DNA of 33,671 nucleotides from Falciphora oryzae (Eukaryota > Ascomycota > Sordariomycetes > Magnaporthales > Magnaporthaceae). The position numbers were made by a program, and so were the translations under genes. The notes under the pieces were generated by a model that was given only the letters and a program-made list of their open reading frames with translations, did no database searches and was not told the DNA's origin. This document shows positions 1-11,600 of the stretch, in pieces. The stretch's first letter is position 1, and each line of letters opens with the position of its first letter. Where the stretch lies: assembly GCA_000733355.1 (NCBI GenBank), contig JNVV01000105.1:12441-46111 (forward strand), given 5' to 3'.

Positions 1-1165
1 GAGCCCGACCTCGATTCCCGGGGGGGCAGAGAAATGCACAATTGCTGTGTGGACGAAAACATTGGTGCCTGTCGGAGCTCTCGCTGGAATTGAAGCGGGC
101 GATCAAGCAAGCCACGTCACATCACATCGCACCCACGGCCAATGATTTCTACCTATTGGCTCAGGGCTGCAACAAGTAACACCGTGGTCGCGCCGGTCAT
201 TTTTCTACTGCAAAACTGAGCAGTGAGCGGCGCGAAACGCGGCAACTGATGAAATGTTCCGGACATATCTTGTCCAGTCCGACACGGCAGACCACAGCGT
301 TTGGTCGCGTCGAGTCCGGAGAAACGGCACTCTTTCAGCAGCGTCTTGGTCCCATAGTCCCAATCGCGTCGACGCGAGACAGCGCTTGAACGTCAACGGA
401 GTCGAGTACCGTCCACAGTGCTGTTTGCTGTGGCGGGCGTGTCAAGCCGACGTTTTGGTGTACGGCGTCTCCATGCTCCACCAAGACGTTGACCTCGAGG
501 AAAGCAAAACTGCCGACGTGTCGCAGCCCGACGACGAGGAGCTGCTGTCGCTCTTCCCCATTCTTTCACGGATTTCGTGGCAAATAAGCTGCTCGGCTGG
601 CTTGGGCGTGACGGCTGCACACCTACCATTGGCCGAGAACGCCGTGTGTATGTGTTCAGCTTCTGCTTCTCAGCCAGTTCACCCGCGCATGGAAGCTTCT
701 CCGCTTCGGAGTTCGGCGTGCACACTGTCATAAACCAGTTCTCTTGGGAGACAGATCAGAAGGTTTTACAGCGCAAGAGTGACTGAGCCGAATTGAAAGT
801 ACCGGCTTCCCTGCTCCACAACTCAGTATCCTGCCGCAGGCCCCTTGGCGTAGTTTGTCGTGGTGCATCACGTCTTCTGAACCCGCGACAGAAGGTAATG
901 AGTTTTCGACGTGAACCCAAAAAAAAAGTCGTCTGCGCCAAGGACTACGGTGTTCAATAGCAAGCATGGCTAACACTAACAATTATCACTGGAGCACCAA
1001 GAGCGGTTAGGTAGACTTTGTCCTAGAAGCCAGCTGCGTGCGTCCGTCAGCGCCGCCGCTCTGTTGCTTTGCCCACAGCGCTTCACGCAACTCTCCTTCG
1101 CCTATTGCGTTTCGCCTACGCTTTGCCAGCTAGAGCCTGCCTATTCTGCACCCATCGACGTCAAA
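1..1165. other. intergenic, no supported gene
   Basis: Several short open frames occur on both strands here, but none has a recognisable domain, a consistent GC-rich third position or plausible splice context. The stretch contains the upstream region of the NLR gene that starts at 1166. I see no TATA-like element close to that start. Confidence 0.5.
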
Positions 1166-3805
1166 ATGTCCCAGAATTTTGGGATCCACGAAAGCACCGC
1201 TGGAATTGTCGGTGGAGTGAAGGACTCGTAAGAGGCTGCTCCCTGCATTGGTGCAATGAAATTCTAACGCCCGCCTGTATCAGCACGATCAATCAAACCT
1301 TCATCTCAAGTTAGTTCACATTTCCAGAGTTCCATATGCCTTTGCAAGAATCGACGCCTAACTCTTCGCTCTCTAACCAGAAGGGGAAATCGAACGCCGC
1401 TGCCCCAAATACCTCAGCGTAATCAACCCATGCGCAATCAAGAATAACATCCACGGGAATAGGGGCGACGCGCTCAAGGATTCGTACGGCTGGATCCTCG
1501 ACCATCGCGACTTTGTACGATGGCGAGACGGAGACGCCCGCCTGCTCTGGATCAAGGGCGATCCCGGCAAGGGCAAGACCATGCTGCTCTGCGGCATCAT
1601 CGACGAGCTGGGGCCTCAGACGAAGTTAGGCGACCCAAAGTCCGAAACACTGCTGTCCTACTTTTTCTGCCAGGCTACCGACCCGCACCTCAACAACGCC
1701 ACAGCCGTGCTGCGCGGCCTCATCTACATGCTTATAAGCAAACAGCCATCGCTCCTCTGCCATGCTCAGGACAGATTCGACGACGCGGGCGAACCCGTTT
1801 TTCCAAGGGACAAGGCATGGGGAGAGCTACGGACCGTCTTCACGAACATGCTGCTTGATGGAAACTTGCCGAGAACCTACTTAATTATCGATGCGCTCGA
1901 TGAGTGCATGGCCGGCCTCAACGATCTTTTGAAGCTCATTTTCGGGCATATGTCGTCCTGCGTCCAGTGGATCGTATCCAGCCGGAACCACATTGAGCAG
2001 CGTACACGGCTCGAACATTCGCAGTCGATCCTCAGTCTGGAGTTGCAGCAGAACGCGGATTCCGTTTCTCAGGCCATCGAAGCTTACATTGCCAACAGGA
2101 CATCGCGAATCGAATCTCTGCAAGACGACCCTCTACTGCAGGACCATGTTCGACAGGTCCTCCGCAAGAAAGCCGAAGGAACATTCCTCTGGGTGGCCCT
2201 CGTCGTCCAGGAACTCGAAAACGTCGACCACTGGGAGGTGCAGAAGGTGGTCGACGACGTACCAAAAGGTCTTGATAGTCTGTATGCGCGGATGATAGAC
2301 CAGATTGAACGACAGGCAAGCACAGCAGAGTACTGTCGGCTGGCCCTTTCGGCTGTCACGCTGGCCTACCGCCCACTTCACTTGCTTGAGCTAGGCGCTA
2401 TGTCCGGACTTCCAGACGCGATTGCCAGACGCGCCGAAAGCATTCGGAAGATTGTCATGAAAAGTGGCTCCTTTCTCACAGTTCGCGGCGAAACTATCTA
2501 TTTCGTTCATCAGTCTGCCAAAGACTACCTGGTAGGAACGGCCGCCCCAACCATCTTCCCGTCTGGTTCTGCAGCTGCCCACCGGGCCATCTTCACGCAG
2601 TCGCTGCATGTCATGGAAAAGACGCTACGGCGCGATATGTACGACCTGCGCGCCCTTGGAACTCCCATCGACCAGGCCAAGCAGCCTAAGCCAAATCCGT
2701 TAGCAGCAGCAGGTTACTCATGTGTCTACTGGGTAGACCACCTGGAAGAGAGCATCAAGGTCGACACCTTATACGACCTCCAGGACGGCGGCGCCGTCGA
2801 TACGTTCCTCCGAAAACAATATCTCTACTGGCTCGAAGCACTTAGCCTTCGCCGAAGCATAACGGAGGGGATCAAATCCGTACAAAAACTCGAGCGCTTG
2901 CTGCAGGTACGTTATAGCTGCTACTACTTCTAAATACTGTCCTAACGCCACTGCAGGGGCGAGCAGGAGCGTCGGGATTGAGCGATCTGGTCCGCGATGC
3001 GCACCGATTCATCCTATACCACAAAGGAGTAATCGAAAACAGCCCCCTCCAAACATACGGTTCAGCACTTGTATTCAGCCCATCACGCAGTATTATAAAG
3101 GGGCTATTCCAGCACGAAGTGCGAAAATGGATTACGACCGAGCCAGTAATGGAAAATGATTGGGACGCGCATAGTGGCGCGTGCCTGCAGACGCTCGAGG
3201 GCCACAGCGACTGGGTCAGGTCGGTCGCGTACTCGCCCGACGGCGGCCGCATCGCATCCGGGTCGCACGACAAAACCGTCAAGATCTGGGACGCGGCCAG
3301 CGGCGCGTGCCTGCAGACGCTCGAGGGCCACGGCGGCTACGTCAACTCGGTCGCGTTCTCGCCCGACGGCCGCCGCATCGCTTCCGGGTCGGACGACGAA
3401 ACCGTCAAGATCTGGGACGCGGCCAGCGGCGCGTGCCTGCAGACGCTTAACATTGGCACCACCATCTCCAATCTCTCCTTCGATCTTACCGGCTCATCTC
3501 TCAACACTGATATTGGAATGGTCGCTCTTTTTGACTCGCCGACAATGCCGCTGGAGCCTCAACGGCGTTGGCGGCGAGTCAACGACGCTCAAGAGCCGCA
3601 GGAGCCGCAAAAGCCTCAGTACCGAGGCTACGGCGTCAGTTCCGACGGCGTCTGGATCTCACGGGATTCGCAGCACCGGCTGTGGCTGCCGCGCGACTAC
3701 CGCCCGGTTTGTTCGGCTGCAGCGCCGTCGGGGTTAGCCTTGGCGCTTGGCTGCGCGTTCGGACGCGTGCTGATTTTCGGGTTTTCGACTGAGGCTTGCG
3801 ATTGA
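1166..3805 (+). CDS. NACHT-WD40 NOD-like receptor (HET-E/NWD type), 4 exons
   Basis: This is a STAND-type NTPase of the fungal NLR family, whose members act as cytosolic sensors in heterokaryon incompatibility and programmed cell death. My model has exons 1166-1227, 1284-1309, 1381-2906 and 2957-3805, giving 820 residues. Each intron starts GT and ends AG, with CTAAC branch sites at 1264, 1358 and 2942, and all phases agree. The ATG at 1166 lies in a good context (CAAAATGTC). Residues 1-30 form a short G/S/N/T-rich segment. The pre-NACHT segment follows (LKDSYGWILD), then Walker A GDPGKGKT (89-96) and Walker B LIIDALDE (197-204). Two almost identical WD40 units lie at about 613-696, with half-units on both sides. 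The C-terminal tail with RLWLPRDYRP is typical of this family, so the gene looks complete, although most relatives have many more WD40 units. The family and the NACHT and WD40 domains are clear; the two micro-exons are inferred. Confidence 0.88.
3179..3449 (+). repeat. 126-nt WD40-coding repeats, two full units plus a stub
   Basis: Units at 3179-3304 and 3305-3430 have the same length and differ at only a few bases. A third copy begins at 3431 and stops matching after about 19 bases. The end of an earlier unit (WDAHS) lies just upstream. Near-identity at the DNA level shows recent duplication or gene conversion inside the array. That pattern is known for HET-E-like WD40 arrays under diversifying selection. 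Confidence 0.85.
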
Positions 3806-4228
3806 ATTTGCGCGACTTTCAACGCGTGCGTCGATGGACTAATAATACACTTTTTCTTTCATTTCTTTGCCCTTAACAGGGTACAAGGGGGAGCGACAAA
3901 TTTATTCTTTTTTCCCATCTGCTAACATAAAGCTGTTCTGAAAATTCTGGCACATTCCGTCCGATAGTGGCGAGATGACGTCTTCCCTAACAAAAAAAAC
4001 CGGCTGTATGTTCCCTGACCAAGGACCCGCGAGTGGGGATGGCAACGGCACAAGGTAATCGAATCGTTCGGCCTGTCAATTGTAGGCTTCGACGCAGGTG
4101 TAAAGCAATCGCGGTGGGCGGCAAGTCGAGCACAATGTGGTGGTCGTTGCGGCAAGGGCTAAGCTAGGCACCACGGAGCCAGCCCAACGCGCGCCCCATA
4201 CCTATCGGCTTGGGCCGCCTAAGCATGA
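3806..4228. other. intergenic, nothing recognised
   Basis: This is AT-richer DNA downstream of the NLR stop codon. I see no domain-bearing frame on either strand. It presumably holds the NLR 3' UTR and terminator. Confidence 0.5.
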
Positions 4229-4282
4229 TCGTGTTCGGGACGACTCCCGCCCCAGGTTGTCACCGACCTCCCTAATTTCGAC

Positions 4283-4636
4283 ATGGAGCAAAATGAGTGG
4301 GAGGTCGAAAACATCGTGGAGATGCAGTTGGGTGCCGAGGGCCAGGAATCCTTTCTCGTCAAATGGAAGCGCCAGCGGAGCACAATAGCCTTTGATCAGG
4401 CTTGCGATCGGTCGCGGCGGGTTATCCAAACTTGGCATGTTGACATCGGCGCCGTTGGGATAGCAACCCGCAGAGCTGCTTTCCGCGGCGAAGCCGCACA
4501 TACCTGTCGATATTTCTTCATACTGAGTTCGACCGCACAGACGGGGGGCTGGTGGTGCCAGGCCAATTACCACGCAGGCAACACGTTTTTCGAGGCGTTT
4601 GCAGCCTCCCGACGTGAACCTCCCAGTGTGAGCTAG
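4283..4636 (+). CDS. chromodomain-like fragment (hypothetical, perhaps a relic)
   Basis: The frame is open from 4229, the first ATG is at 4283 and the stop is at 4636 (117 residues from the ATG). The first 30 residues look like the start of a chromodomain: an acidic lead-in, then WEVENIVEM and about 12 residues later FLVKWK, matching the usual WEVE-I and YLVKWKG blocks. The rest of the domain, the W-x-P/T-W-E block and helix, is not recognisable. Chromodomains in fungi occur in heterochromatin proteins and at the C-terminus of Ty3/gypsy integrases. No integrase or reverse transcriptase frame is visible nearby. It is either a decayed gene or a chance match. Confidence 0.35.
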   Translation: MEQNEWEVENIVEMQLGAEGQESFLVKWKRQRSTIAFDQACDRSRRVIQTWHVDIGAVGIATRRAAFRGEAAHTCRYFFILSSTAQTGGWWCQANYHAGNTFFEAFAASRREPPSVS

Positions 4637-5076
4637 GCCTAGCCGTCAGCGTACGCAACGTCGGCTTCATCGACAACGTGGGCTGCGTGGCCGACAGGCC
4701 CAAGGGGGCCGATTCGGCGCACGCGACACTGTCCTGCAGCGTCCTAGCGGCCTGTAGGACGCATGTGACGGGCTTCGAGGCTATCCTGACTGCACGCGCG
4801 ACGTCGCCGGTCTGGCAAGCCCCAGCGGTAGCTCAGGGCATAGTAGTCGGGTGCGGAGCGGAGATCAAATGTCCTTATTTCGAAGCCGACTGGGCTCGCC
4901 AAGGCTTGCAGGTTGAGGCGGATGAGGCGAATTTGTTCGTCCTTGGCAAGGGAGTCATACTTGTGAATGGGGACAGGAGAGGTGATTCGGGCAGGGCTGG
5001 ACTTGCCGGATCGCCGCTACACCATTTTCGCCCATGGTCGCTCGAAGGGGACAGAACAAGGACTGCTCCCCTCACC

Positions 5077-5093
5077 AAAAAAAAAAAAAAAAA
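5077..5093 (+). repeat. A17 homopolymer
   Basis: A run of 17 adenines is followed at once by CGACCTC (5094-5100). The same 7-mer occurs at 4264-4270, just before the chromodomain-like frame. Together these could be the poly(A) tail and target-site duplication of a retroposed sequence, or coincidence. Confidence 0.9.
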
Positions 5094-5100
5094 CGACCTC

Positions 5101-6847
5101 GATGTCACACACTAACGATCCCCTTTCACTTTTACGTCACATTTACAGCAGCGTTGCCTGTGCGGGGTATGGGGACGCGGTTTTGTCGAGCAAATTCGCA
5201 CGAAGGTCGGAAACGGGGCAAACGGCATGTACGTACCAATACCCAGTCCGGCCATCGCATACTCACCATCACGACCACTCTAATGATCAGCGCAGGTTCA
5301 GATGGGCATATTGTCTAATGGAAACTCTTGCCAAATGCCCCAGTCCTTGGTATGTTACGGAAGCTCTCAAGCAGTTACCTTGCCCAATTCCCGCATTAAA
5401 AGACGCGCCGTATTAGCCGTGACATGACACTACACAAAAGGCCGAGAACTGGACGACGGGATGGCGCGACAGGAAGTGATGAGAAAAAAGCCCGGCGACG
5501 GTGAGGATGAAAGGCGAGGATGACAGCACCGCTAACAACCGGCTAAATCGGTGGTGCGGCTTGCCTGGGCAACCATGGTAGTCGGCGAACCACGAGTCGC
5601 AGGTCGATCGCAGGTGGAGGAACGCACATTGACGGGTCACTTTCCTAGCATCAATACCGAAAAACCGTTGTTAGCTGTGCTGGCTGCGTTCCAACCGCAC
5701 ACAGCGCCGCTCCCATGAATTGCTGCTTTTGACGCCATAACGCTGTTCATGCTCTTTCAATTTCAAGGTTCAATTTATTGTAGCTATCGCGGGCGAGGTT
5801 AGGATGTGGCTCAGCCAAGAACTGAACTGTGTAGCCATTTACCAGCGTGGATCATTTCTGCCGAGTGAGAACGATTCCTGTGTAATACCACTTAGCAAGT
5901 CGAAGGAGGGCAAGGCCAAAGGGCGTGAGGGAGGAGGGAGAGGCCAGAGGGGGTGTGGGAAAGACCAGAAGGCGTAAGGGAGGGGTAGGGAAAAGGGTGA
6001 TGGAAGATAGGGGTTCCCTTGACAATTTATTTTCACACAGTCCCTCATAGCTTACTCGACATACAATACGCCTCGGCGTACTACGTAGTCTTCTGCGAAG
6101 CACCCGGGCAGCAGAGGTACTACGACGGATGCGGAGGTCCTTGGTACATATCTACCTAGAGGCAGGTCCGTCCAGGGAACCTTGCGTTTCATTGGAACTG
6201 GGGTGGCTGCACCGCCAGGGTGAACCACACCCACCTCCACAGACCTATTGGGTTAGCTCAATCAATTATCGTGGCGTCGCCCCTTGTTTGCAGTTGCCCC
6301 TGAGCTCAGCCCATTCCAGAGCAGCCGGACGCAGTTTCCAACGAAAATTCTTGATTGAACCAGCCGATTTCCCAGAAAATGCACATAGCCCGGACAACAA
6401 GCAGCCAACTGTCCACTCGGACTTGCACGCTAGAATTCTTTGGGCTCCCAGCAGGGGTACCCGCGCAGGCCCAAAGTAGTTCCGTCTCCCGGCTGAGCCT
6501 CTGCGAGCAGACCTTGGAGAGAAGGATTGACAGGCTGCGCTCGGCTCGACAAGATGATGGACTGGGTAGGGGTAAGGCCGATCGGCGACCAGGGACGGGA
6601 ACTACACTGGCAAGTGGACGGTTTTGATGCATGCAACGCCACGGTAGGGTAGGGCCTCTGGAGCTTTTCGGCGCATCCACCCAACCCCTCCCCCTTTTAA
6701 ACGTCGCCGCTGTAGCAACGAGTTCCTTGAGGTCACAATCGTCCGCCTGGTAGATATTTCTCCTCCTTCACCAACCCATCGACTGCCTCTCCGTCACGGC
6801 TTGCCGTCCACGTCCTAAATACCCGATCATCTAGGTCGTGAAACTCG
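5101..6847. other. intergenic with a G-rich purine tract
   Basis: No gene is supported here. The only structured element is a purine-rich tract at about 5902-5997, listed separately. Confidence 0.45.
5902..5997 (+). repeat. G-rich polypurine tract
   Basis: About ten runs of three or more G occur within about 95 bases, with few pyrimidines. The pattern is AGGG/GAGGG/GGGG. The + strand could in principle form G-quadruplex or triplex structures. It codes for nothing recognisable. Confidence 0.7.
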
Positions 6848-6863
6848 TTGTTTACAAAGTCTG

Positions 6864-7291
6864 TTCAGCCCAAGAGGCGGCTGGGGGATGGTGACAAGGA
6901 AGAGGACCTGAAGTACAAGAGAGCAGAGAGACGGGAGGCCAATCAGCGGCTTCGAGTGCAATGGGTACTGGGCAAGATGCCTCAAGCTGAAGAAGCGTTT
7001 AAAACGACTGCGGCTGCGCCAGACGGGGAGACGAGGGCGACCAGGGCGACCAGGGCGAGAAAGGCGATCCGAAAGCGAAAACGTGGCGACGACGATGACG
7101 AAATCGCGAATGAAACTACGGACGAGACGATAGAACTATCACGTGCCCGTCTCTGTCAATCGTGTTCGCTTCGGGGGCCGCTGATCAGGTCCGGCTATCG
7201 CGTCGAGTCGTCTCTTCCGAGCTTGCAGGAGCGCCGTGTCCTGGTCGAGATCTCCGCTCTCTTGCGGGCTCCGCAGAGGCTCTGCGCCTGA
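6864..7291 (+). CDS. possible basic/acidic low-complexity exon, hypothetical
   Basis: This open frame runs to a TGA at 7289-7291 and has no ATG upstream in frame. It could begin at an acceptor-like CTGTTCAG (6858-6865). The encoded segment is rich in K, R, E and D (KRRLGDGD, ARKAIRKRKR, GDDDDE) and looks like a disordered nuclear protein. I recognise no family and found no convincing first exon. A collagen-like Gly-X-Y pattern in another frame near 7025-7075 comes from a GGGCGACCA microrepeat. Confidence 0.25.
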
Positions 7292-8658
7292 CGAGTCGCG
7301 GGTTAGCAACGTGTTCCGGTGTCGGGAACATCAACGTGCACAGCTGCAATCTTACTTGCGAAAGAGTCCGGCATTCCGCACGACGGCGAGTTGGCGCCTT
7401 GGAGACTGGCGTTAGCACGGCAGAAGGTTTTGCGGAAAAGAGTTGCTTGGGTCGATGGAGTGTGACCTCTGCCATGGACTCAAACGCACCAGGGAGCGAC
7501 GGCGGCTAAGAATGATTGGTTATCGTCGCTTGTGCTGCAAGCTGCAAACATGAGAGCGGGGTCATTGCATGGCCCAACAAGACCCACATTTCGACTGCTT
7601 CGTGTTGAGTGTGCATCAGACATGAGAGATGGGCGCGGCTAAAGGATACCAGCCCCACCTTCATTCGGCTGCGGCCAATGCCTGGCCACGGAGCGGAGCG
7701 CCGAAGACCTGGCAGTTCTGGGGGCGGTTGCCAGACCAAGTCCAGCGACGTCAACACCTGCCTGGCCCAGCGCATCTACGGATTACGGCCCGCGCAAATG
7801 CCCCGGCTGGAAGCACATGACCGCCGTCTCGCACCGGCGGCTGCCCCTCTGGTGGTACACCTGCCAGTGTGTCTTCGAGTACTGGGGTGGCTATGGGCTT
7901 TTTCTCCGTCGTCGGTCCGAGGGGAGCGTCGGCGAACGCTGCCGTTGCTCTACCAAGGCGTGGGGATGAAAATGGCTCTAATCACTTGACAAGGTCGCGG
8001 TGCCTGCGGGATGTCAACGTGCGAGCAAATTCGCAGAATGGTAATCTCCCGAAAAGCGTACATCTTGGAAAGATCGCGGAAAAGGTTGTCGAGTTTGCCG
8101 GACCTGAGGAAGATTCCAGCCGTGACGTTCACGTTCATCAAAAGACGCCCTGTTGCTGGCCGGCCGAAAGAAGAAGCCGTGGACGATTTGCCTGAGAGCG
8201 GACAATTACGCCAATTCGACATGTCAGTGGCTCTCGGAAGGGAAGAATCGTGCGCTCCCCAGAGGCACAATGTCAGTTGAGACCCTGGCCTGGAGCAGGA
8301 TGCCGATGTTGATAACCTCAGCGTTTGCGAACTGGACGACGTGGTCCTCCACCTTTTCCTGCCGCTACCTAGGCCATCCTTCTGGCTTTGTTGGCTGTGA
8401 TGATGACGCAATTGCCGTGATTTGGGCCAAGACCACCACCGTCCCGAGAGCCGGGTCTAGTACTATCTGGAGCCGACTGCCAGCGTTTTCGTAGGTTTCC
8501 TGTTCTGTTTCCTGCTCTCATCCCTGGACCGTCACTATCGTCAGTCACCTTCTCCCCTGTTTATTCCACTGTGTCTTTATCTGTTGGTGAAATTGTCCGT
8601 GAGGGGTCGCTCCTGCTGCCCACCGTCTTCTCCGTCTAGTTCATCCTTCTCCCATGTT
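7292..8658. other. intergenic; possible decayed coding remnants
   Basis: Frames at about 8011-8280 (+), continuing past one TGA to about 8400, and the opposite frames at about 7950-8400 (-) look partly protein-like, but I could assign neither. No complete gene is supported. Confidence 0.4.
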
Positions 8659-11600
8659 TTAACATTCAAGAAGCCTATCTTTTTTCTCGGCCCGACGGTT
8701 TTGGAACCAGACCTAAGATGGCGCGGAAGAGTCGCATGGTAGTCAGCGAAACGCTACTGTGATTAGATGGCGAGGTATACACGCTCTGAGAGGGGAGCTC
8801 CGGGGACTGGGAGGCTACAGGTGAACTGAAGTAGATGGGCTGTCTTTACCTGAACCTGCCTCAAGTCCTTCGAAATCTGCTCCGCAAGCTCGCAGTATAT
8901 CCGGTTGTCGGGCTTCGGGTTGTTGTGAAACGCGGCTTCAAGAATGGCTTTATCGGCAGTGCTATACGTGGTTCGTTTCCTGCGCTGGACAGCCTGAGCC
9001 GGGTCGGCTTCCGCCTCCTCACCCTCGGTTTGCAAAGCGTATCCGCCACCGCCACCAGTGGCAGCAGCAGCAGCAGTCGCTGTCTCCATCTGATCGATCA
9101 CCGCCGTGGATATGTGAAAGCTCTTGCAGATGGTCCGGGCGTCGTCAAAGTCCACGTAGGGCCCGGCGACGTGTGGTCGGCTGTGCCTCACGGTCCGTAT
9201 CATTGGATGCCGAGCAAAGCACATTTTGAGCGAATTTCGTGAGATTTTGCGTATGCCGACGAGTTGCAGAGCGTTGACTTTTCTCTCGCTCGGTCTGTAT
9301 ACTACAGCATGCGAGCTGCCCTCGAAATGGAACGTTCGGTATCCTTCGGGGAGTGGGGGCGCAGGGCTCGCTGTGGCACCCGCACTGGGAGGTTCAGGTA
9401 GGGTGTGATGGCCGACACCACCATCTGCTTCTTCGTGCTCTTCGGCGGTGCCCTCATGCAAGTCGTCGTCCAGCGGCTGGACGTTGCCGCCCAATCCATA
9501 TGCGACATCGGGATGTCCGACGTAAGAAGCTGGCTCGGTGAAGTGTCCTGACGTCAAAGGGGGGGCTGGGCTCCATGGCGGGGGAAGATCATCATCATCC
9601 TCCACGACGGAGGCGTGCGAGGGAGCAGCTCGGGCAGTCGATTCTTGTCCAACTCCACCCCATGCGGCAACAGAAGACCCTACGAGTAGAGGGTTGAGTG
9701 GATCTCCAGAGCTGAAAAGTCCACTTGGCTGGGAATCGACTTGGCTTGCGGGTCCGGTAGGGTCTTCACCGCAGGAATGGTCGGCGCCGGCGCTGTTGTT
9801 TTGTTCTCCATACCAGTCGTCCTCACTGTTTTGCCCGGGTGGCGCAGGTCCGTCACCCTGCGTATCTTGCTCATCGTAGCTGCTGACAACTGTTGACGCG
9901 GCCGCCTCCCCACTAGTTCTGGCCATCGATTCGAAAGCACCCATAGTTCCACGTTGCCTTATTGCCTGCAATATTACCGCTGCACCGACTTCTTGATCGG
10001 CCGCTCCGTAGTCGACCTGGTGCTGGAGGAGAGTCTGCATCTGATTTTCAACCTCCTGGCCGACAGGCGAAGTCGAAAGATGGTCGACAGCGTAAGGCAA
10101 TTCGACGCGGGCATTGTCGTCTTCTTCCTGGCCCCAAACATCCTCATCGTGGTCGTTGTCCTCCAATGCATTGGGAGGCAGCGATGCCTGCGTACGGTTC
10201 CCGAGGAAGCAGTCTCGCTGCTGGAGGGAGGTAGAATCGGCCCTGCTGCTGCTGCTGCCGTGCTCTCGGCGCTTCCTGTGTCTTCCGGACGACGAAGATG
10301 TTGACACTGTTGCTCTCTTCCGGCTCGACGCTGATGCTGGAACGGAAGCCCGAGGGGTGGGTGCGCCTGATCTGTCGTATCTGCCGGCATCGATCGACAG
10401 GGTCGAATACTCGGACGAACTCGGCTGCCATATAGGTNNNNNNNNNNNNNNNNNNNNNTCTCGCTGCTGGAGGGAGGTAGAATCGGCCCTGCTGCTGCTG
10501 CTGCCGTGCTCTCGGCGCTTCCTGTGTCTTCCGGACGACGAAGATGTTGACACTGTTGCTCTCTTCCGGCTCGACGCTGATGCTGGAACGGAAGCCCGAG
10601 GGGTGGGTGCGCCTGATCTGTCGTATCTGCCGGCATCGATCGACAGGGTCGAATACTCGGACGAACTCGGCTGCCATATAGGTGTTTCGAGGCCCTGGGC
10701 CATGCTTGGCTCTGCTTGGTTGCGAATCGTCGACCGCTCGTCATCGCTGACGTACGAAACTGCCACTGCGGTCTCGGACTGGTCCATGGCTGGAACAGGT
10801 AGAAGCCCTGCTCTTGCGAGGCAGTCTTTGGCCGGCCACCGCTGCTCCGGCCGTAAGACCACCATTGCTTCCAGAAGAAATCTTCTCAGCTCGTCAGGTC
10901 GTTCCTCAAAATCCTTCTCGAACTTCTCGATGATCTTCTTGGCCCATGCCGTCCCGCTGCATATGTATTGGTCTCTGAACTGTGGAAGAGGGCAGAGCAA
11001 TTCATACACCACGACACCAAGGGACCAAACATCGACAGCCTCGGTATAGCTGACTCTGCCCTCGCCACCAGCCTCGGTATATTGGTGGTTCTCGTACACC
11101 TCAGGTGCAAGGTGCGAATAATTGCCGCAGATGGTGGACATATTGTCATAGTCCCTCGCCAGTCCGAAGTCACCGAACTTAACGTAAATGCCGTCTGCGT
11201 CTCGGTACTGGACCAGGATGTTTTCTGCTTTGATATCTCGATGTACAATCGGGGGGTCGCTTCCGTGCAGGTACTCCAGGGCTGATAGACATTGCTGGAG
11301 AATTGATACACATTCGGCAGCTGAGATGTCGCGTTGCTCGGCCAAAGATCTGCCAGGAACGTATTCCAGGTATAGTCGTGGGACATGCGTAAAGTCGGAC
11401 CTGAGAAGCTTTACGACGTGAGGCTGTGGGTATATTTTATGTTAGAATAAAGAGTAGGATATTGAGATACTGACGGGGACGGCGGTATACTGACATGCTG
11501 GATGAGGTTCATGATGTGGGCCTCATTCTTCCAAGACTCAACACGGACTCGGCGCATGCGAACGGCCTTTGCAGAAGGCCTTTTGAGGGCATACTCCTCT

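Noticed and set aside
1..40. T-loop-like heptamer near the left edge, suggesting a truncated tRNA
   Set aside because: The arms do not pair and the TTC of the T-loop is replaced. No tRNA fold can be built.
254..733. 159-residue open frame on the + strand
   Set aside because: It has no domain, no typical codon bias and an equally long opposing frame. It looks like a chance frame.
4823..4860. GGTAGCTCAGGG, resembling a tRNA D-arm
   Set aside because: No anticodon or T-arm follows at the right distance.
7025..7080. Collagen-like Gly-X-Y pattern in one frame
   Set aside because: It arises from a short GGGCGACCA microrepeat and the frame ends quickly.
8011..8400. Protein-like frames on both strands, the + frame interrupted by one TGA
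   Set aside because: I could not decide which strand would be coding and recognised no family, so I did not call a pseudogene.
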